From assembly GCA_013398015.1 (NCBI GenBank), contig VZRR01014210.1, forward strand, positions 434,001 through 498,000: 64,000 nucleotides of DNA. Reading direction: 5' to 3'. The position numbers and the translations under genes were made by a program. The DNA is from Oreocharis arfaki (taxonomy: Eukaryota > Chordata > Aves > Passeriformes > Paramythiidae). Within the stretch, counting starts at the first letter, position 1. The number at the start of each line of letters is the position of its first letter. Under the pieces are notes generated by a model, which saw nothing but the letters and a program-made list of their open reading frames with translations, ran no database searches and was not told where the DNA came from. Of this stretch, positions 10,013 to 22,400 are shown piece by piece.

Positions 10013-13000
10013 GTGACATAAAACTGCTTCATTATAAATAACTGGAAGGACTTTTAGGAAAACCCTGCAGTGCTGTTTGGCTTGGTGGGTTTGCATAAGC
10101 TCTTTGTATGCTGACCTCCCAGTCAAGTTCAAAGACCACAGCCAAAGCTTTGTAGTGTCCTGTAGATTCGTCCTTAATTTTCTCACGAAAGTAAAGGTGC
10201 ACACACAGATGGTCCCCTCCATTCTTGACCTCCATGAGCTGTTCCACCATAGTGCCCTCTCTGGCATTGCTTGCTGTATGGTAACAGCTGTGCTGGTTAT
10301 ATTAACAGCAGCTACTCATTGGTGCTGCACTGGCTTTTACAGAGGGAAAAGGTCTGGGGCCCAAACAAAATCTTCTGAAGAGCTTGAGAAGACCTTGGTT
10401 ACCCAGCCACAGACCTTGGATCAGGCCCCACATTACAATGTGTGTCTCTAACAAATGAGCACCAGTTAACAGTTTTCAAGGGTAGGCTTGAAGCAGGTCA
10501 TTAATGCAGTGACTGATGGAAGTGAATTGTTTTGAAAACAGAAGACTGAGATGATTATGGCAGGTCACGGAAAGATCAAGAAGCAAAACTCTCAGTAAGA
10601 ATCTCCTTACTGGAAAAAGAAAAGAGACAGGAGACAATAAACATTGCCTGTTAATATTTAAGAGTTATTTATTTTGACAGAAAACTGTGGCACACATCTG
10701 AAAGAATTTTAAAGATTGTATGATAAAATAGTAGAAAGGTATGGAAATTTCTATCAGTTACTTCTTTTTCTTCCATGTCATTTACTAAGATGCATGAGTA
10801 TCATGAAGAAGTCCTGACAGTCTGGTTGTATTTGGGTAAGGTAATATTCATTATGCAGTAATACTTATATGCAAATGTTCATGGAAAAATATGTTTGAGT
10901 CATTTCCTCAAGAGGAAATTTAATGATACAATATTTTGCTTTGTGCAGATTTCTTACCACAGGAGATAGGTTTTTTAAAAGTGGTTTGTTTGTTTTTGTT
11001 TTTTTTTTTCCTAGAAGAGGTGAGTGAATGACAGATTTCATTTTTGGTTTAGTGATAGTCCTGAAGTGCTGTCATTTGCAGTACATGACATTTGCTGAAG
11101 AGAAAAAGCATATGATTCAAATATTCCTGATTGGGCTGAAGCTATTCTTTATAGTATAATATTCCTGCAATCTGGAAGATGCACAAAGGCTTAGCTGATA
11201 CTAGCAGTAATTTCAAGTGAATTCAAATTAGATATGCTTATTGCAGATCAAAGACTCTGCTTAATAGCATCTCGCTGTTATGGTTGAGAAAACAGAGAAC
11301 TGTTTCAGAGAGCTCAAAGATTTTTGTTTTCAGCCCTCTGTATTTCAGTGACTTTCCCAGCCAGGATCCTTCATTTCCAAAGTCAAATCTGCAAGTAAAA
11401 CTTGAATAAATTGAACTCCAAAGCCTTTTCAGTCAACTGCCTACAAATGCAGTTCTCTTATGCAACAAATAATAAATTTTAGATAGAATCCCTAGCCTGT
11501 ACATGGAGCCAAGACAGATTGTCTAATTTATAATGCATTCCTTAAATGGGCCAATCAAACTTGATTTTGTTACAAAACTTATTGCCAGGAAGTTCAAAAT
11601 GTAAGTATGTTTTCTTATCTGTTTATTAAGGAGTTGAAAAAAATACAATTGGTTATAAGGCATTGCTAGGGAAAAGAAGAAGTCAGCAAAGCAGGATATG
11701 AAGGGCAAATAAATCTAGTGGTCTTTCCTGATGGTGTATTTTGTGATGTACATTAAAAACGAAACTGTTTTTCCTTTTTTTAAAGTAAATCTAATATGTA
11801 GTGACCATATTCAAGCAATTAATTCCCAGTTTGAAAAGAGTTTTATAAAAATCGTAATTAAAACCATGAGCTAACACAAAAATGAAATCTATGTTTTATT
11901 CCTCATTTCATCTTGTAGGCACCCTTTTAGTTGCTGCTCACATTTTAGTGATCAGGTACTACATATTACCTTTGAATCAATGAGAATTGTTTTCAGCACT
12001 GCCATTGATTTTACATACTTCAAACCAAAATAATTATATATTGAAAATTGTAGTTAAAATATGCTGAAATGTAGTTACATTTCTTACAAACAATAAAGCA
12101 CAGAGGAAACATTAAAGAAATTTTATGGCTGTTAAAGCTGACTAGGTTATTTTGGATGAAAATCATTTGACTAACATGTTTTTGCTAAGTCTGAAACTGG
12201 AGAGCTTCCAGGCAGCCAAGCACTAAGACAGACAAGAATAAGTCTGGAAGAGCATCCTGTGTATTAGCTCTGTTCTTGGACATAGATAGAAAAGGTTTAT
12301 ACCCTTCACCTGCGCGACCCCCAGTGACAGTAACAGTAGGAATGCTTCCAGTGAAACAAAAACTTCAACATGTAAGGGCATACCTTGTTTTGAAGAAGAA
12401 TTTTGCTTAGAAAATTTTCATCAGAGTCTATGATTTTTTTTTTTAATCTAAACTTTTTCAAATGCTAGATGAAGCCTGCATGCATTCTTGCTGGTGTGTC
12501 CTTGGCCAGGGTGAATTCATGTAACGTTGTCTATGAACCCTAGGTTTTATTTTCAGGTACTTGTGATCAGTTAACTTGACCAAGAGCCCTCCATATGGGG
12601 AATGAAATAGTTCTCCCTCACACAGCTCTGCACCTTGTGCAGTGGCACATACTGAAATGAGGAACCCTCACACCAGACAGCTCAGCTCACTTCTGCTTTT
12701 GTGAAAACATTTTTAGAGTATTGCTCTTTGGTCCAACACAAAGCAAGGACTGTTTGCTGGACTGTTGCTGTCCAGATGTGTTGTGCAATTTTTCATTGTG
12801 GATATCGTGACTACTTGGAAGTGTTTGGGAAAATCACAAATGAACAGTGCAGTTGGCTTCTCATACATTCAGTTATCCAAAGTGCTGGTGGCAGAACTCT
12901 CCACAACCAGCTCTTTAGTAAACTAGCTCTACTGGCATGAGCTGAATGTGGAATCACTTATGGGCAGAAATGTCCTTGCCTGACCTGGCATGCAGAGCGC

Positions 13001-16000
13001 CACTTGGACCTCCACCATGACCAACATTTCTGAGAAGACAGGCTCTCTTCCCTGCTGTCTTGTGGGCATCATGAGTGGTGGCACAGTTAAACTATTCATT
13101 CATCCAGGCAATACTTGGATAAAAAGTAATTTACTAATAGTTCATATATTTGTAAAAATGCCTTTGCATCCCTCTGTGTCTTAAGAACCCTTGTGGTTCT
13201 TAAGCATAGAAAAAACAGCAGTGTTTTTCTGAAAAAAACAATCCATTAGTTTTTGCGAAGATTTTCCTTTGTTCCAGTTGCTAAGCATTTCTAAAAATAG
13301 TCATTCTGATTTCACTAAAAGTACTCATTGAATTATGAACATCTCAGTTCAACCACATGTTTTGCAAGAAAGTGCTTAAAGACCAGGAAGATCCTAAAAT
13401 GATTTATGTGGTGAAGGGTTTTCTTCCTTTTTTCCTGCTGGAGCTCTAACACAAACTCTGGTACACAGAAAATTTCTCTGGAGTTTTTATGGCAGTTAGT
13501 CAAATTCAAGTACTGTTTTTGATCATCCTTCTGCTTAATTGATGAGCTTGATCTGTTCAGGACAGGATGGGAGCAGACAGAAGACCTAGTTGTGAAAGTG
13601 TTAGACAATATCCGCTCAGAGTTTTTTCCTGTTTTACATTTGTCCTGTTTTGTTATGGTATTGTTTGGTGTGATTTTGGGGTTTTTTTCGTCGTTCTCCA
13701 GAGACCAGCTGCAAAAGGAAAAGGGCTGCAGCATGCCCAGCTACTCTGCAGCCAACAAAAGCTGCAAGAAGCTTATCATCTTCCAAGATTTAGCCTTGCC
13801 AAAGACTGTCCCTTTAAAGGGAGCACTTTGCATCTGTGCAGCACCCTTACTTTACACTGAATAAACTGTAGGAGAAAAGTAGTAAGTCCTTCTCCTTTCC
13901 AATCCTCTCTCTCCCTATCACCCATCCCATTCTGGCCTCCACAAGCCATTCTGAGGTCATCTGCAGGATGCTTTCCTTCTTCTGTGGAATAGTTGCTCTT
14001 ATTGTTTCCCAGGCATTAGTATTTCATGCTCAGAATAATTGCTTTTATTTTACTTTTCAAAGTCTATTTTTTCAGAGATGTATGCGGTTTCTACTTCTAT
14101 TCTATTCTTAAGCTAGGAAACGTAGTGAATAAGAAATTAATTCAAGCCTGGCATTCTTGCAGTTCTTTCACAGCTCTCAAACGTACTGCTCACCTTCTGC
14201 TCACCATTTACTTCATATTTTACTGTTGTTTGCATATCTTGCTCCAAAAATATTTTAATGTAAATAAGCTGTGAGTCTTTACAGCTTTCTCTGGTACGGC
14301 TCGGAGCTGAACTCTTGCGTGCCTCTGTTGATACCTCTGTCCCTGATAGCATGCAAGTGGCAATCTTGCAACTGAATGCAAGACATTGGGCTCGCTCTAC
14401 AAGTACGGAAGTTAATGTGTCTTGTTTGTGATGAGATTGCAATCAAGGCTGGCAATTCCCTAGCTCAGCATTTCTGGGCGTTCGCACTTTCAGAGGTGAT
14501 TACATTTTCTACCAGTGAAGGACTTTCTAACGCTATCTCTGCAGACCTTGATAGATCTAGCTCTGAAATGAGGCATGTTACTGCTCTAATATTATGGGTT
14601 TTGGGTAGACTGGGTATGTGATCTGCAGACAGCTCACTGTGTTGTAAAAGTGCTATTTCCCACTACAGAAAGCATCTAAAACTATAACAAGCAAATATCT
14701 TCTTTTAAAGGTTTCAAGTTTAGGATGGGGCTAAAATGCATGTTGGAATAGGACTGACATGAGAAGATTTCAATTCTATGTGAAATTTCTCAGGAGGGAT
14801 GTGTCAGTGTCTGTGCTCCAGGCATCCACTTGTGTAATGAAAGTTAAACTTGCAGAGATCTTGATTATTGCTCGCACATCTGCAGTGCACTAGTAGTGGA
14901 AATGGCACACTCACACATGAAAAAAAACCCTACAAAAACTCAACAACCAAGCAAAATCACAAGTTTTCTCAGCCTATGAAGGGCAAACTGGAAAACTCTT
15001 TAAAGTGAGTGATATGTAACCTAGCTTGACCTCTGACACACATGCATTAATCTGCGAATTTCTTCCTGATTTGGGACTTTTATTTATCTAAGGCACATTT
15101 TATCACCTATTTTTGATTTCTGCAGAAAAGAGAATTTTTCTCCTTTCGACCTATACATGATACTCTGAAAACAGATATTTTTATAGTAACTCCTATCATG
15201 ACAACTCTTACTTTTCAAATAGATCCAGGGTTCATGGAAACCTTTGTGAAACAGTAAATATCAAGAGTCATTATGTAGCCTCTTCAAAAAGGCTCACATT
15301 GTACCTAACAAAAGAGTGACTGATAAACACCTACCCTTAAAGGCCACTACAGAAAATTTCTCAGCTGAGTAGAAAGTCTGTAAACATGAACCTTTTCTGA
15401 GGCCATCAAAGCCTTTCTTGAGAAAGGTCCAGATCATCCAGAGCCACATCATCTTTAACAAGGAAGTTTTTTCCTCACATTGTGGAATTATCATTTGAGT
15501 AGATTCCTGGGCTCGGGTAGCACATGCCAAGCCACACACCGTAAGTTCTTCTGTCAAATACTGTGGTTCTCAGGATGCCAACGTAGGTGCTGCACTGCCT
15601 GTGAAAGAGGCAAAGCCCACAGCCACCTATGCCTAGCAGCTTGTTGTTAATAAAGTACCTGTGATGCTGCTCACAAGCAGCTTCATCTGCCCATTCTGGT
15701 CATCTGGCTCTCTCTAAAACTCTTCAGGGCGAGCTGCTGTCTCAGGACTGTCCGTGCAGGAGCACCCCAACCTCTGCTGCTGGCTATTTCTCCATGACCC
15801 TGATGGGAATTTGATCAGTACTCAGCACAGTCGTGCAGGCAGCCACAGACCTGGGTGTAATGTCTTCGTCTGCTCCTGAGATGTGTCTCTTAAGGACGTG
15901 ATTCACTACATGCCCAGACACCAGAGGAAGCATCCTAATATCCCAGCTCACTGCTGCTTGGGTGGAAAAGGAAAGAGGGGAGCACAGCTCTTGACTCCTT

Positions 16001-16202
16001 TCACTGAAGTGTCTGACACAGAAATTCAGTGTTTAAATGAAACCTCCATTTGGCCAGCAACAGTAAGTTGGCCAGCAGTAAATGAGAACCGTGTCCTAGT
16101 CCTTGTTCTGCTGGGTCTTTGCTTATCACAGTACATACATTCCTTACAGAAATTCTGTAAATAGTGACACAGAAGTCCACACTGCGATTCTTTTTTACCA
16201 AG
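10013..16202. other. Intron
   Basis: Mostly AT-rich and without a recognised transposon. It holds a short perfect hairpin at 13180-13204, an acceptor-like site at 13701 followed by two open frames ending near an AATAAA (about 13861), and an ATG-led open frame at 14376-14621. The region 10032-10260 carries an open frame on the minus strand (see findings). Confidence 0.45.
13180..13204. repeat. Perfect inverted repeat, 10-bp arms, 5-base loop
   Basis: CTTAAGAACC at 13180-13189 is the exact reverse complement of GGTTCTTAAG at 13195-13204, separated by CTTGT. No T-run or coding sequence is attached; function unknown. Confidence 0.6.
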
Positions 16203-16346
16203 AGCTTTGCCGAGAGTGGCTTCAGTGATTGCTTCAGGAGACGTCGTCCAGTCAGATGGAGATGGCAAAGTGATTTGCGTAAAAACTCACATCAAGGAGG
16301 GCAAAGCATACCAAAACCAGGGACTGAGGGATATTGACGTGCTCAG
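16203..16346 (+). CDS. Candidate internal exon of the unidentified gene (48 residues)
   Basis: The acceptor is a T-rich tract ending TTTTTTACCAAG. The donor is GTGAAC after CTCAG. One leading base is followed by 47 open codons (ALPRVASVIASGDVVQSDGD, then KVICVKTHIKEGKAYQ and onward), ending in phase 2, exactly what 35472 needs (AG plus G). The entry phase fits only if the 9667 exon ends at 10012. The segment has several CpG dinucleotides, unlike the surrounding AT-rich DNA, which favours constrained coding sequence; a fragment of a retroposed copy is the main alternative. An overlapping second frame is also open for much of the length but hits TGA before the donor. Confidence 0.45.
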
Positions 16347-16585
16347 GTGAACATGCTGTGGTTTCTTAAATACACAATATAAAACTAGCATGCCCTTTTA
16401 GAAGGAACAGAGCAAAGAAAAAACCCATGGATTTTCCTCAGGCAAAAAGTTAAGAATTATTTTGTTATAAATTTTTCTTAAAGTAATCAAGATTCATATT
16501 CAAGTCTTCTCTACTGATCTGAGTGCTATCTCTTGACTGAAGTGGTGATAAAATAGATTAGGAAAATTTTGCATTGCCCTTACTG

Positions 16586-16630
16586 TGTGACAGCTCACAC
16601 CTTACGATGACTTTCATGTGAGCTGTCACA
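16586..16630. repeat. Perfect inverted repeat, 14-bp arms, 17-base spacer
   Basis: TGTGACAGCTCACA (16586-16599) is the exact reverse complement of TGTGAGCTGTCACA (16617-16630). Each arm contains TGACAG, the core bound by MEIS/TGIF-type homeodomain proteins. It lies in an intron, 240 bases after the candidate exon at 16203-16346. Confidence 0.75.
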
Positions 16631-16894
16631 TTTCATGACACAATAAACAAAATGACCACAGCTGAGTACAGAATGCATTAATCACAAAGGGATTAAAACC
16701 TTTTTCATTAAAAGATACATCTTCTGTATGTCAGGCAAAGACTTGCTGCTGCCATGCAATTCAGTTCCAGTCTAAACCTAACATGACTTTGTTAGCCCTG
16801 TTTGGACTTGGAACCATGGTAACCATCAATAGCTGGTGTTCGGCCAGGTCCCAGCATGAGCAAGGTTTAACTCTTCCTCTCTTGGATGTCACAG

Positions 16895-16932
16895 TCACAG
16901 GAAACACCAGGCCAAGATAAAGTCTCATATCA
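16895..16932 (+). CDS. Alternative small exon candidate (12-13 residues)
   Basis: Bounded by GATGTCACAG and a strong GTAAGTGT donor at 16933. Read from phase 0 it gives SQETPGQDKVSYQ with a split last codon (phase 2 out), which bridges the 9667-9908 form of the previous exon to the 35472 exon. At 38 bases the open frame carries no statistical weight; the case rests on the donor and the phase match. It competes with 16203-16346. Confidence 0.25.
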
Positions 16933-18423
16933 GTAAGTGTTCATTCATCACATGAATTTCTTTGAGCAATTTTCTTCTTGTGGCTATTTAGATTGTCCCT
17001 TCTCTGACACATACTCCACATCATAGAGAGACAGGAATGATAATTTCAGTGGTGCATGAGACATTCAGATATGAGCAAAGTGACCATCTAGTTCTATGCC
17101 TGAAAAAATGAAGCAATTGACTGATAAAGGGTTCAGAAGCCAACTGATGCTATCTCATAATGCCGATGATGGAAGCAGTGTGATCACTTTCTTTTATGAA
17201 TGAAACTTGGTCATACTTGAGGCTTGTTAAATCACAGTGTGGTTTCATGCTCTTTTGGCTGTAAATTAATTGAATCTGATCTAAAAGGAAGTTTGTTACA
17301 GCTTGTCTCCAAGAATTACAGCCAATCTTTTTGTTTACCTAATTAAAACCCTAATTAATGTTAAATTCCCTCAAACTACTCAGACAAATGTTGTTATTCC
17401 AGAATTTATTTCCATAAAACAAGTGAGATTTCAGCCTTCTATAACTGTAAGTAGTTTTCAAAATTATACGATATAAAAACAATAGGTAATGGCTCTCAGA
17501 ATAATTCTCACATTCTTATTGTAAATACTTGAATTATTTATCTAAGAATAAATTTTATCTCTTGAGTACTCCTGCCTATTATCTGACACCACAAATTTTG
17601 CTATAGGAAATGCAATACATTTTAACTTTTACTTTTCATAGGCTTTGTAAGACTTTTTAGTGTATTCCCTCGACAAAACATTTTTCTCTTCAATATGTCT
17701 TAAAACTTGCACTAGTCTCTTAAAAAACCCCTCAGCAGACACCAAAGGATGAACTTAAACAACACCTAGATGTGTTGGAAACTGTAGTTACTGTAACTTT
17801 GAAAATAAGGAAAACATATACTGGATGAAACCAAAACCAAGGGAAAGTGAATTTCAATTTGTTATATATTCCACATAATATGTGTTAGATTAGTTATATC
17901 ATTTGTGATTATATATATGCTTTGTGAAACCAGGAAAAGTATAAAACAACCCTTTTTCATTTTATCTGAACCATTCCAATCCATTTTTGGTGAAACATGC
18001 ACTTTACACTTTTAGATATTATTCACTTTATTTCTCCCTTCTCCAATCAGGTAAACCTTGGACAAGCAAATGTGAAAGCAGGAAGAAGTTTCTAAGTAAT
18101 TGTGCTCTTTGGAAAAAAAGAAGAAAAGAAGAAAACACCACCCTCTGAAAATATTGAAAGAAAGTATTTTAACAGTTCTCTAATTTTTTTTTTTCCTGAA
18201 TAATGTTAGTCTTCCCAAAATGCCAGCTTTTGGTAAATTGTCTCCTCATCAAAATACTTTTAGTCAAAATACTTTTACTTTGCTGTAAGTAGAAAGCACT
18301 GTAAAAATACATAAAATATGCGAGCTTAGTAATGTGAGGTAAATCCGAACAAAACATCCTTTCAGTAACCAAGGGAGCTGAGGTGTTCTTTCCGCTGGAG
18401 GTGATGGAGAAAGCAGGACAGGC
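16933..18423. other. Intron, AT-rich
   Basis: No repeat or exon was recognised. A homeodomain-site-like stretch (CTAATTAAAACCCTAATTAATG, split here as CTAATTAAAA and CCCTAATTAATG) at about 17337-17360 is notable only as AT-rich motif clustering. Confidence 0.4.
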
Positions 18424-18690
18424 AGAGGACATCTCCGGATTCTCCCTTCCCTGCGGGCCGGCGCAGGAGGCGCGCAGGACCCGCTCTGTGCGGGCTTCAG
18501 CGCCATCTAGCCCCCCGCCCGGGTACCGCACCGCGGCCCCGCGGAAACCCGGGCTGCGGCCCTTGGGTCACCCCAACAGAGCTGGCGGTGCTGCCAAACT
18601 AAATGCTCCAGGGTTTTATACTGCCAGGAGCTCTGGGGTGAGCCAAGGCGGGATTTCCTAAGCACGCGGCGCTTGCAGCACAGGGTGCCT
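18424..18690. promoter_or_regulatory. Isolated CpG island, candidate promoter or boundary element
   Basis: More than 20 CpG dinucleotides occur in about 260 bases inside strongly AT-rich, CpG-poor intron. It includes a GC box (CCCCGCCC, 18513-18520) and a CTCF-like core CAGCGCCATCTAG (18498-18510). No TATA box is seen. A plus-strand open frame from ATG at 18404 ends at a good donor-like GGG|GTGAGC (18638). The position inside the host gene suggests an internal promoter, an antisense promoter or an insulator. Another explanation is an unrecognised GC-rich retroelement remnant. Confidence 0.5.
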
Positions 18691-18819
18691 GTCTCTGCGC
18701 TGCTGACCTTCAGCAATGATCTGTAAATGCCAAACCCCTCACTGGTCATCAAAGTGGTTTGGACCCTTCCAAAGGCAAAACTCTTCGGTTGGTTATGAGG
18801 ATTATTCTGAGCAAAAACA

Positions 18820-18925
18820 ATAGCAAAACCAAAAGCAAACAAACAAAATCCAACCAACCAGCCAAAAAAAACCCCCAAAAAACAAAACAAAAAACCAAAT
18901 AAACAAACAAAAAAACCACCTCCAA
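18820..18925. repeat. CAAA-rich low-complexity tract
   Basis: An A-rich irregular (CAAA)n/(CCAA)n sequence, which produces long artificial minus-strand open frames. A TTTG-rich tract lies about 290 bases downstream. Confidence 0.7.
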
Positions 18926-19210
18926 AATCTCCCCAAAAAGCCAATACCCAAAACCTAAGAAAACGCCCCAAAAGTGGCAAAAATGAAACATTCTGCTAGA
19001 ATCAGACCTGGTTTGATTAAATTTTCATTGAGAAAGGCATTTTGGTTCCCAGGTGGATTTCCTTGATAAATGTCGTGCAAAAAAAGGTCTAGAAGAGCTT
19101 GATGAAGGCACATCCCTCAAGGCAAGAACTATTATGTTTAAATTACCTCTGAGAACCAAAGGTTCAAATTACACTAGACACCGTTCATTCCAATGCATCG
19201 CTTTGATTGG

Positions 19211-19251
19211 AGTTTTTTTTGTTTGTTTGTTTTTGTTGGTTTGGGTTTTTT
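19211..19251. repeat. TTTG-rich low-complexity tract
   Basis: T-rich (TTTG)n-like sequence, roughly complementary to the CAAA-rich tract at 18820-18925, so the pair forms a degenerate inverted arrangement. Confidence 0.65.
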
Positions 19252-19329
19252 AGAAATCTTTATTTCTGAACAGAACCTTGTTTTATGTAACATGATCCCA
19301 TTATTTCTTGTCTATCTATCCTGGACATA

Positions 19330-19485
19330 GAGAGGTAGCTCTCTCCAGGGATATCTTTATACCTAGCAAAGTTGCTATTGTGTCCCTTCTTCAATCTTCT
19401 TTTCTTTAGGCTACAAGTCCCAATTCCTTCAATCTTTGCTCATAGGTTTCCAGACCCCTGATCACTCCTGACGTGCTCTTGTCAC
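19330..19485 (-). mobile_element. Old CR1 LINE fragment
   Basis: The plus strand reads AAGTCCCAATTCCTTCAATC, then a CTCATAGGTTTCCAGACCCC-type block followed by GATCACTCCTGACGTGCTC. This matches the reverse complement of the CR1 ORF2 C-terminal region seen more clearly in the younger copies here. It is strongly diverged, with no open frame left. Confidence 0.5.
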
Positions 19486-22400
19486 CTGGGGCTTAGGGCA
19501 GTTGTGGAGAGCATGAGCCTTTGTTTTGCCAAAATCAGATAGAATGAGAGCAAAAGTTTAAAGTGACAGCATTGCAAAGCAGTACCTCTGACCTAGGTTT
19601 TATAGGTAGTGACTTTAGGGAATGACTTTGAAAGTACAGTGATGTTGCCCTAGTTTGGCGTAGATGTTCAAATCTTTTAAGAGTTTTATTTTACATCACT
19701 TTATGTTCTGATAGGAAGCCATGAAATATGCATAATATTTTGATGTCTCTAACTTGCCTCCTTTTTAGCAACACTTGCACGCTACCAAAAAAATTCTCAG
19801 TCTGGGTTTGTTTAAAAAACAAATACAATTAACTCAGGGTTTTTAATGCATCCTGTTTGTAAGTAAAAGAAACCCATTTCTTCTGAGAAGATCTATGGTC
19901 TCCATATCACGTTAAATAATTAACAGCTCTAACCATGCCAGCAATTATTGGGAGACATTTTCTGGATATGGCCTCTTGCCCTCAACAAACACATTGACTA
20001 ATTTTGACAAATGTCATTGGTCTCAGAAAAATGCTTATTCTTGGTAGCACATTTAATGATCTGCAGAGCATGTCCCTTTCTAATACTTAGCAGTTATAAA
20101 AAAATACCTCCTACACCCTGCAATTAAAATAGTCTGAAAAATAATTAGTCACAGGAAAAAAATGTCAGGCAGGAATAAGGGTTCCTAAGATCACAGCCAT
20201 TTCAGTAATAATTGCTGAACAAACTAGAGAGCTACTCAGAAAGCTGCCAAAAGATGTAATTTCAATGCTAACATTATTTTTAGGGAGAGTTTATAAGAAA
20301 TATTCAAAATTAGTGGATTTCATAAAAATAAAATATGCTGTTTGGATATTTATCACAATAAAAAAACCAAGCAAACAAATACTGCTAAATTAGGGTTCCA
20401 GACCTTTTCCAAAGTATCTCAGAACACTGTAAGAATCAGTTAGCTAATATGAATCTCATTAATATAGTTTAATTTCACAGGCTATTTCAGCAACAACATT
20501 CCTGCATTCCTCCTAGGAGAAAATAGAGAGGAAGTACTTAGGAGAAAATAATCATCAATGGAACAATAATGTATTTCATTAGGAATAGAAACAATCTTGT
20601 GACAGATTCTGGACACAAATTCAAGCCCTGAAGCAAGCTCATGCCAAAGTCAGTGTCTATGCAGTGCCTCTGGAAAGGGGTGCCTGCTCATCAGATCTGC
20701 CCAGAGTGCTGCTCTCATCCCTTCTTTGCACATCTCTGGCCATGGGTGCTGCCCGAACCATGTTAACCTGTGGGTCTGCTGTACAGGGGCAGCTATTTGG
20801 CTGCACTTTCATTCAGCAGTCCACTTTTTCCTGAGTCTTCAGTAGGTAATGTCTAACACTGTCTGACACCGTAGTTCACAGTTGGTTTCAGTGAGCTTTT
20901 GGGAAATTCTGCATGAAGGTGCAGCAAAGTTGTCTCCAATAAGAAGGGTATAACATATCCCATTTACAATGGGAATCGATCTTATATCAAGTCCATCTTT
21001 TATTACAGCCAGCTTGCTTTAACATTGGAGTCTTTGTTTGATGTAACAGGTTTTTCTGTGTCTTTTCTGAGGCTGATGTTTAAAATTTGACTTGTCTACC
21101 ACACTAGCTTTTGGCTTCTAGTTCACAGATGATCATTGTTATTATCATCTATTTTACTTTGACTAAGAGGGATTTCCCCATTTTCAGAAGTGTTTCATCT
21201 AATGGAAGGCAAGCAGCAGATGTTTCATACGCATCCTCATTAGTCTCTCTGAAAGATTACTCTGTGGGTAGGAACATCCTCTGTTTTCAAAGTAATTGTA
21301 ATATAGCAACTGTAATCTGATGCACACATTATTCCAGGTTTTATATAATTGCCTTAGATAAGACTCAAGAAGAGGAACAGTGAGGTCTACAGGAACATTT
21401 TTGACCTTGGGTATGTTACTTTTACTTCCTTTTTAATTGCTGTTTCCATCTTACTTTATGGCACAAGTTCTTTGACACAGAGATTATCTTTCACATATGG
21501 TCGTATAACAAGATACAGGTGCCTTTGTGCAGTCAGGGCTTCTGTGCTCAGTGTAATAAAAATAAACAATAGTAACAAGAAATGAAATACTGTAAGCCTT
21601 TATTCTGCTGTGGCAGTAATGTGGACAAAAAGGAGTCTAAGAGTGTCTAGGAGTACCTGAGCATCAAGCTATGATTCATGAGTGGAGAGATTAAATTCAA
21701 GGCATGAAGTCAGAGAAATTCCCACTGTAGTCATCATATGCAGATAAGCAGGCTTTGACTTTATCCACTTTCTGTTCTTCATAGAAAATTGCAGCAGAAG
21801 AGGAATGGGGAAACAATATCTGATGGCAGTAGTAGCATGGAATAAATTAACTGTTCACAATTAGGAAATTTTCTGGCTTATCTGAGCAGTACATGCCAGT
21901 CTGAGATCCAGACTCCAAATCACTTTTGAATAACTCTCAGTCTGAAGACCATGGAAAGCTGGAACAGTGAAGATTTGCACTGTAAAATATATTCTTACAC
22001 AGCATCACTTACAGCAAGTACATCCTTTCTGTTCTGTTTCCTTAGTGGGCAACCTGTGTAAAAAAGGTTAAATTAGAACCATAAATTAGAACTGGTTCTT
22101 TCAAATTAACTATTCAAAAGTGTTCTACATATTGGGCTGTAAAATTTTCCTGTACTGGGTATTGATACTAGGCTGAACACTCCAGCATTCATGAAAAGAG
22201 GACTTGAGAGGATCACAACCAACCAAATAAAATACATTTTCTCCCATGACTACTTCGGTTCCAATTATGAACTTGTCTGTAAAATCACAGCCATACTGAG
22301 ATGGTGGCTGTAAAGGCTGGCCTGGTGCAATCATACCTGCACAATCACATGTAGTGCAGCAACACTCTGCATTTGCCGTGTTTAAGCACTGCTTTTGCTG

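Noticed and set aside
13702..13863. Acceptor-preceded open stretch ending near AATAAA
   Set aside because: Two frames are equally open and no donor exists; as a terminal exon it would compete with 48368, and the peptide is not convincing.
14376..14621. ATG-led 81-codon frame ending near a GTATGT donor
   Set aside because: Poor start context, an in-frame stop immediately upstream so no acceptor is possible, and no promoter-like sequence. Its length is within chance expectation for 64 kb.
18507..18991. Minus-strand frames of 157 and 80 codons rich in Phe, Gly, Leu and Trp
   Set aside because: They are translations of the CAAA-rich low-complexity tract and the CpG island; composition is an artefact.
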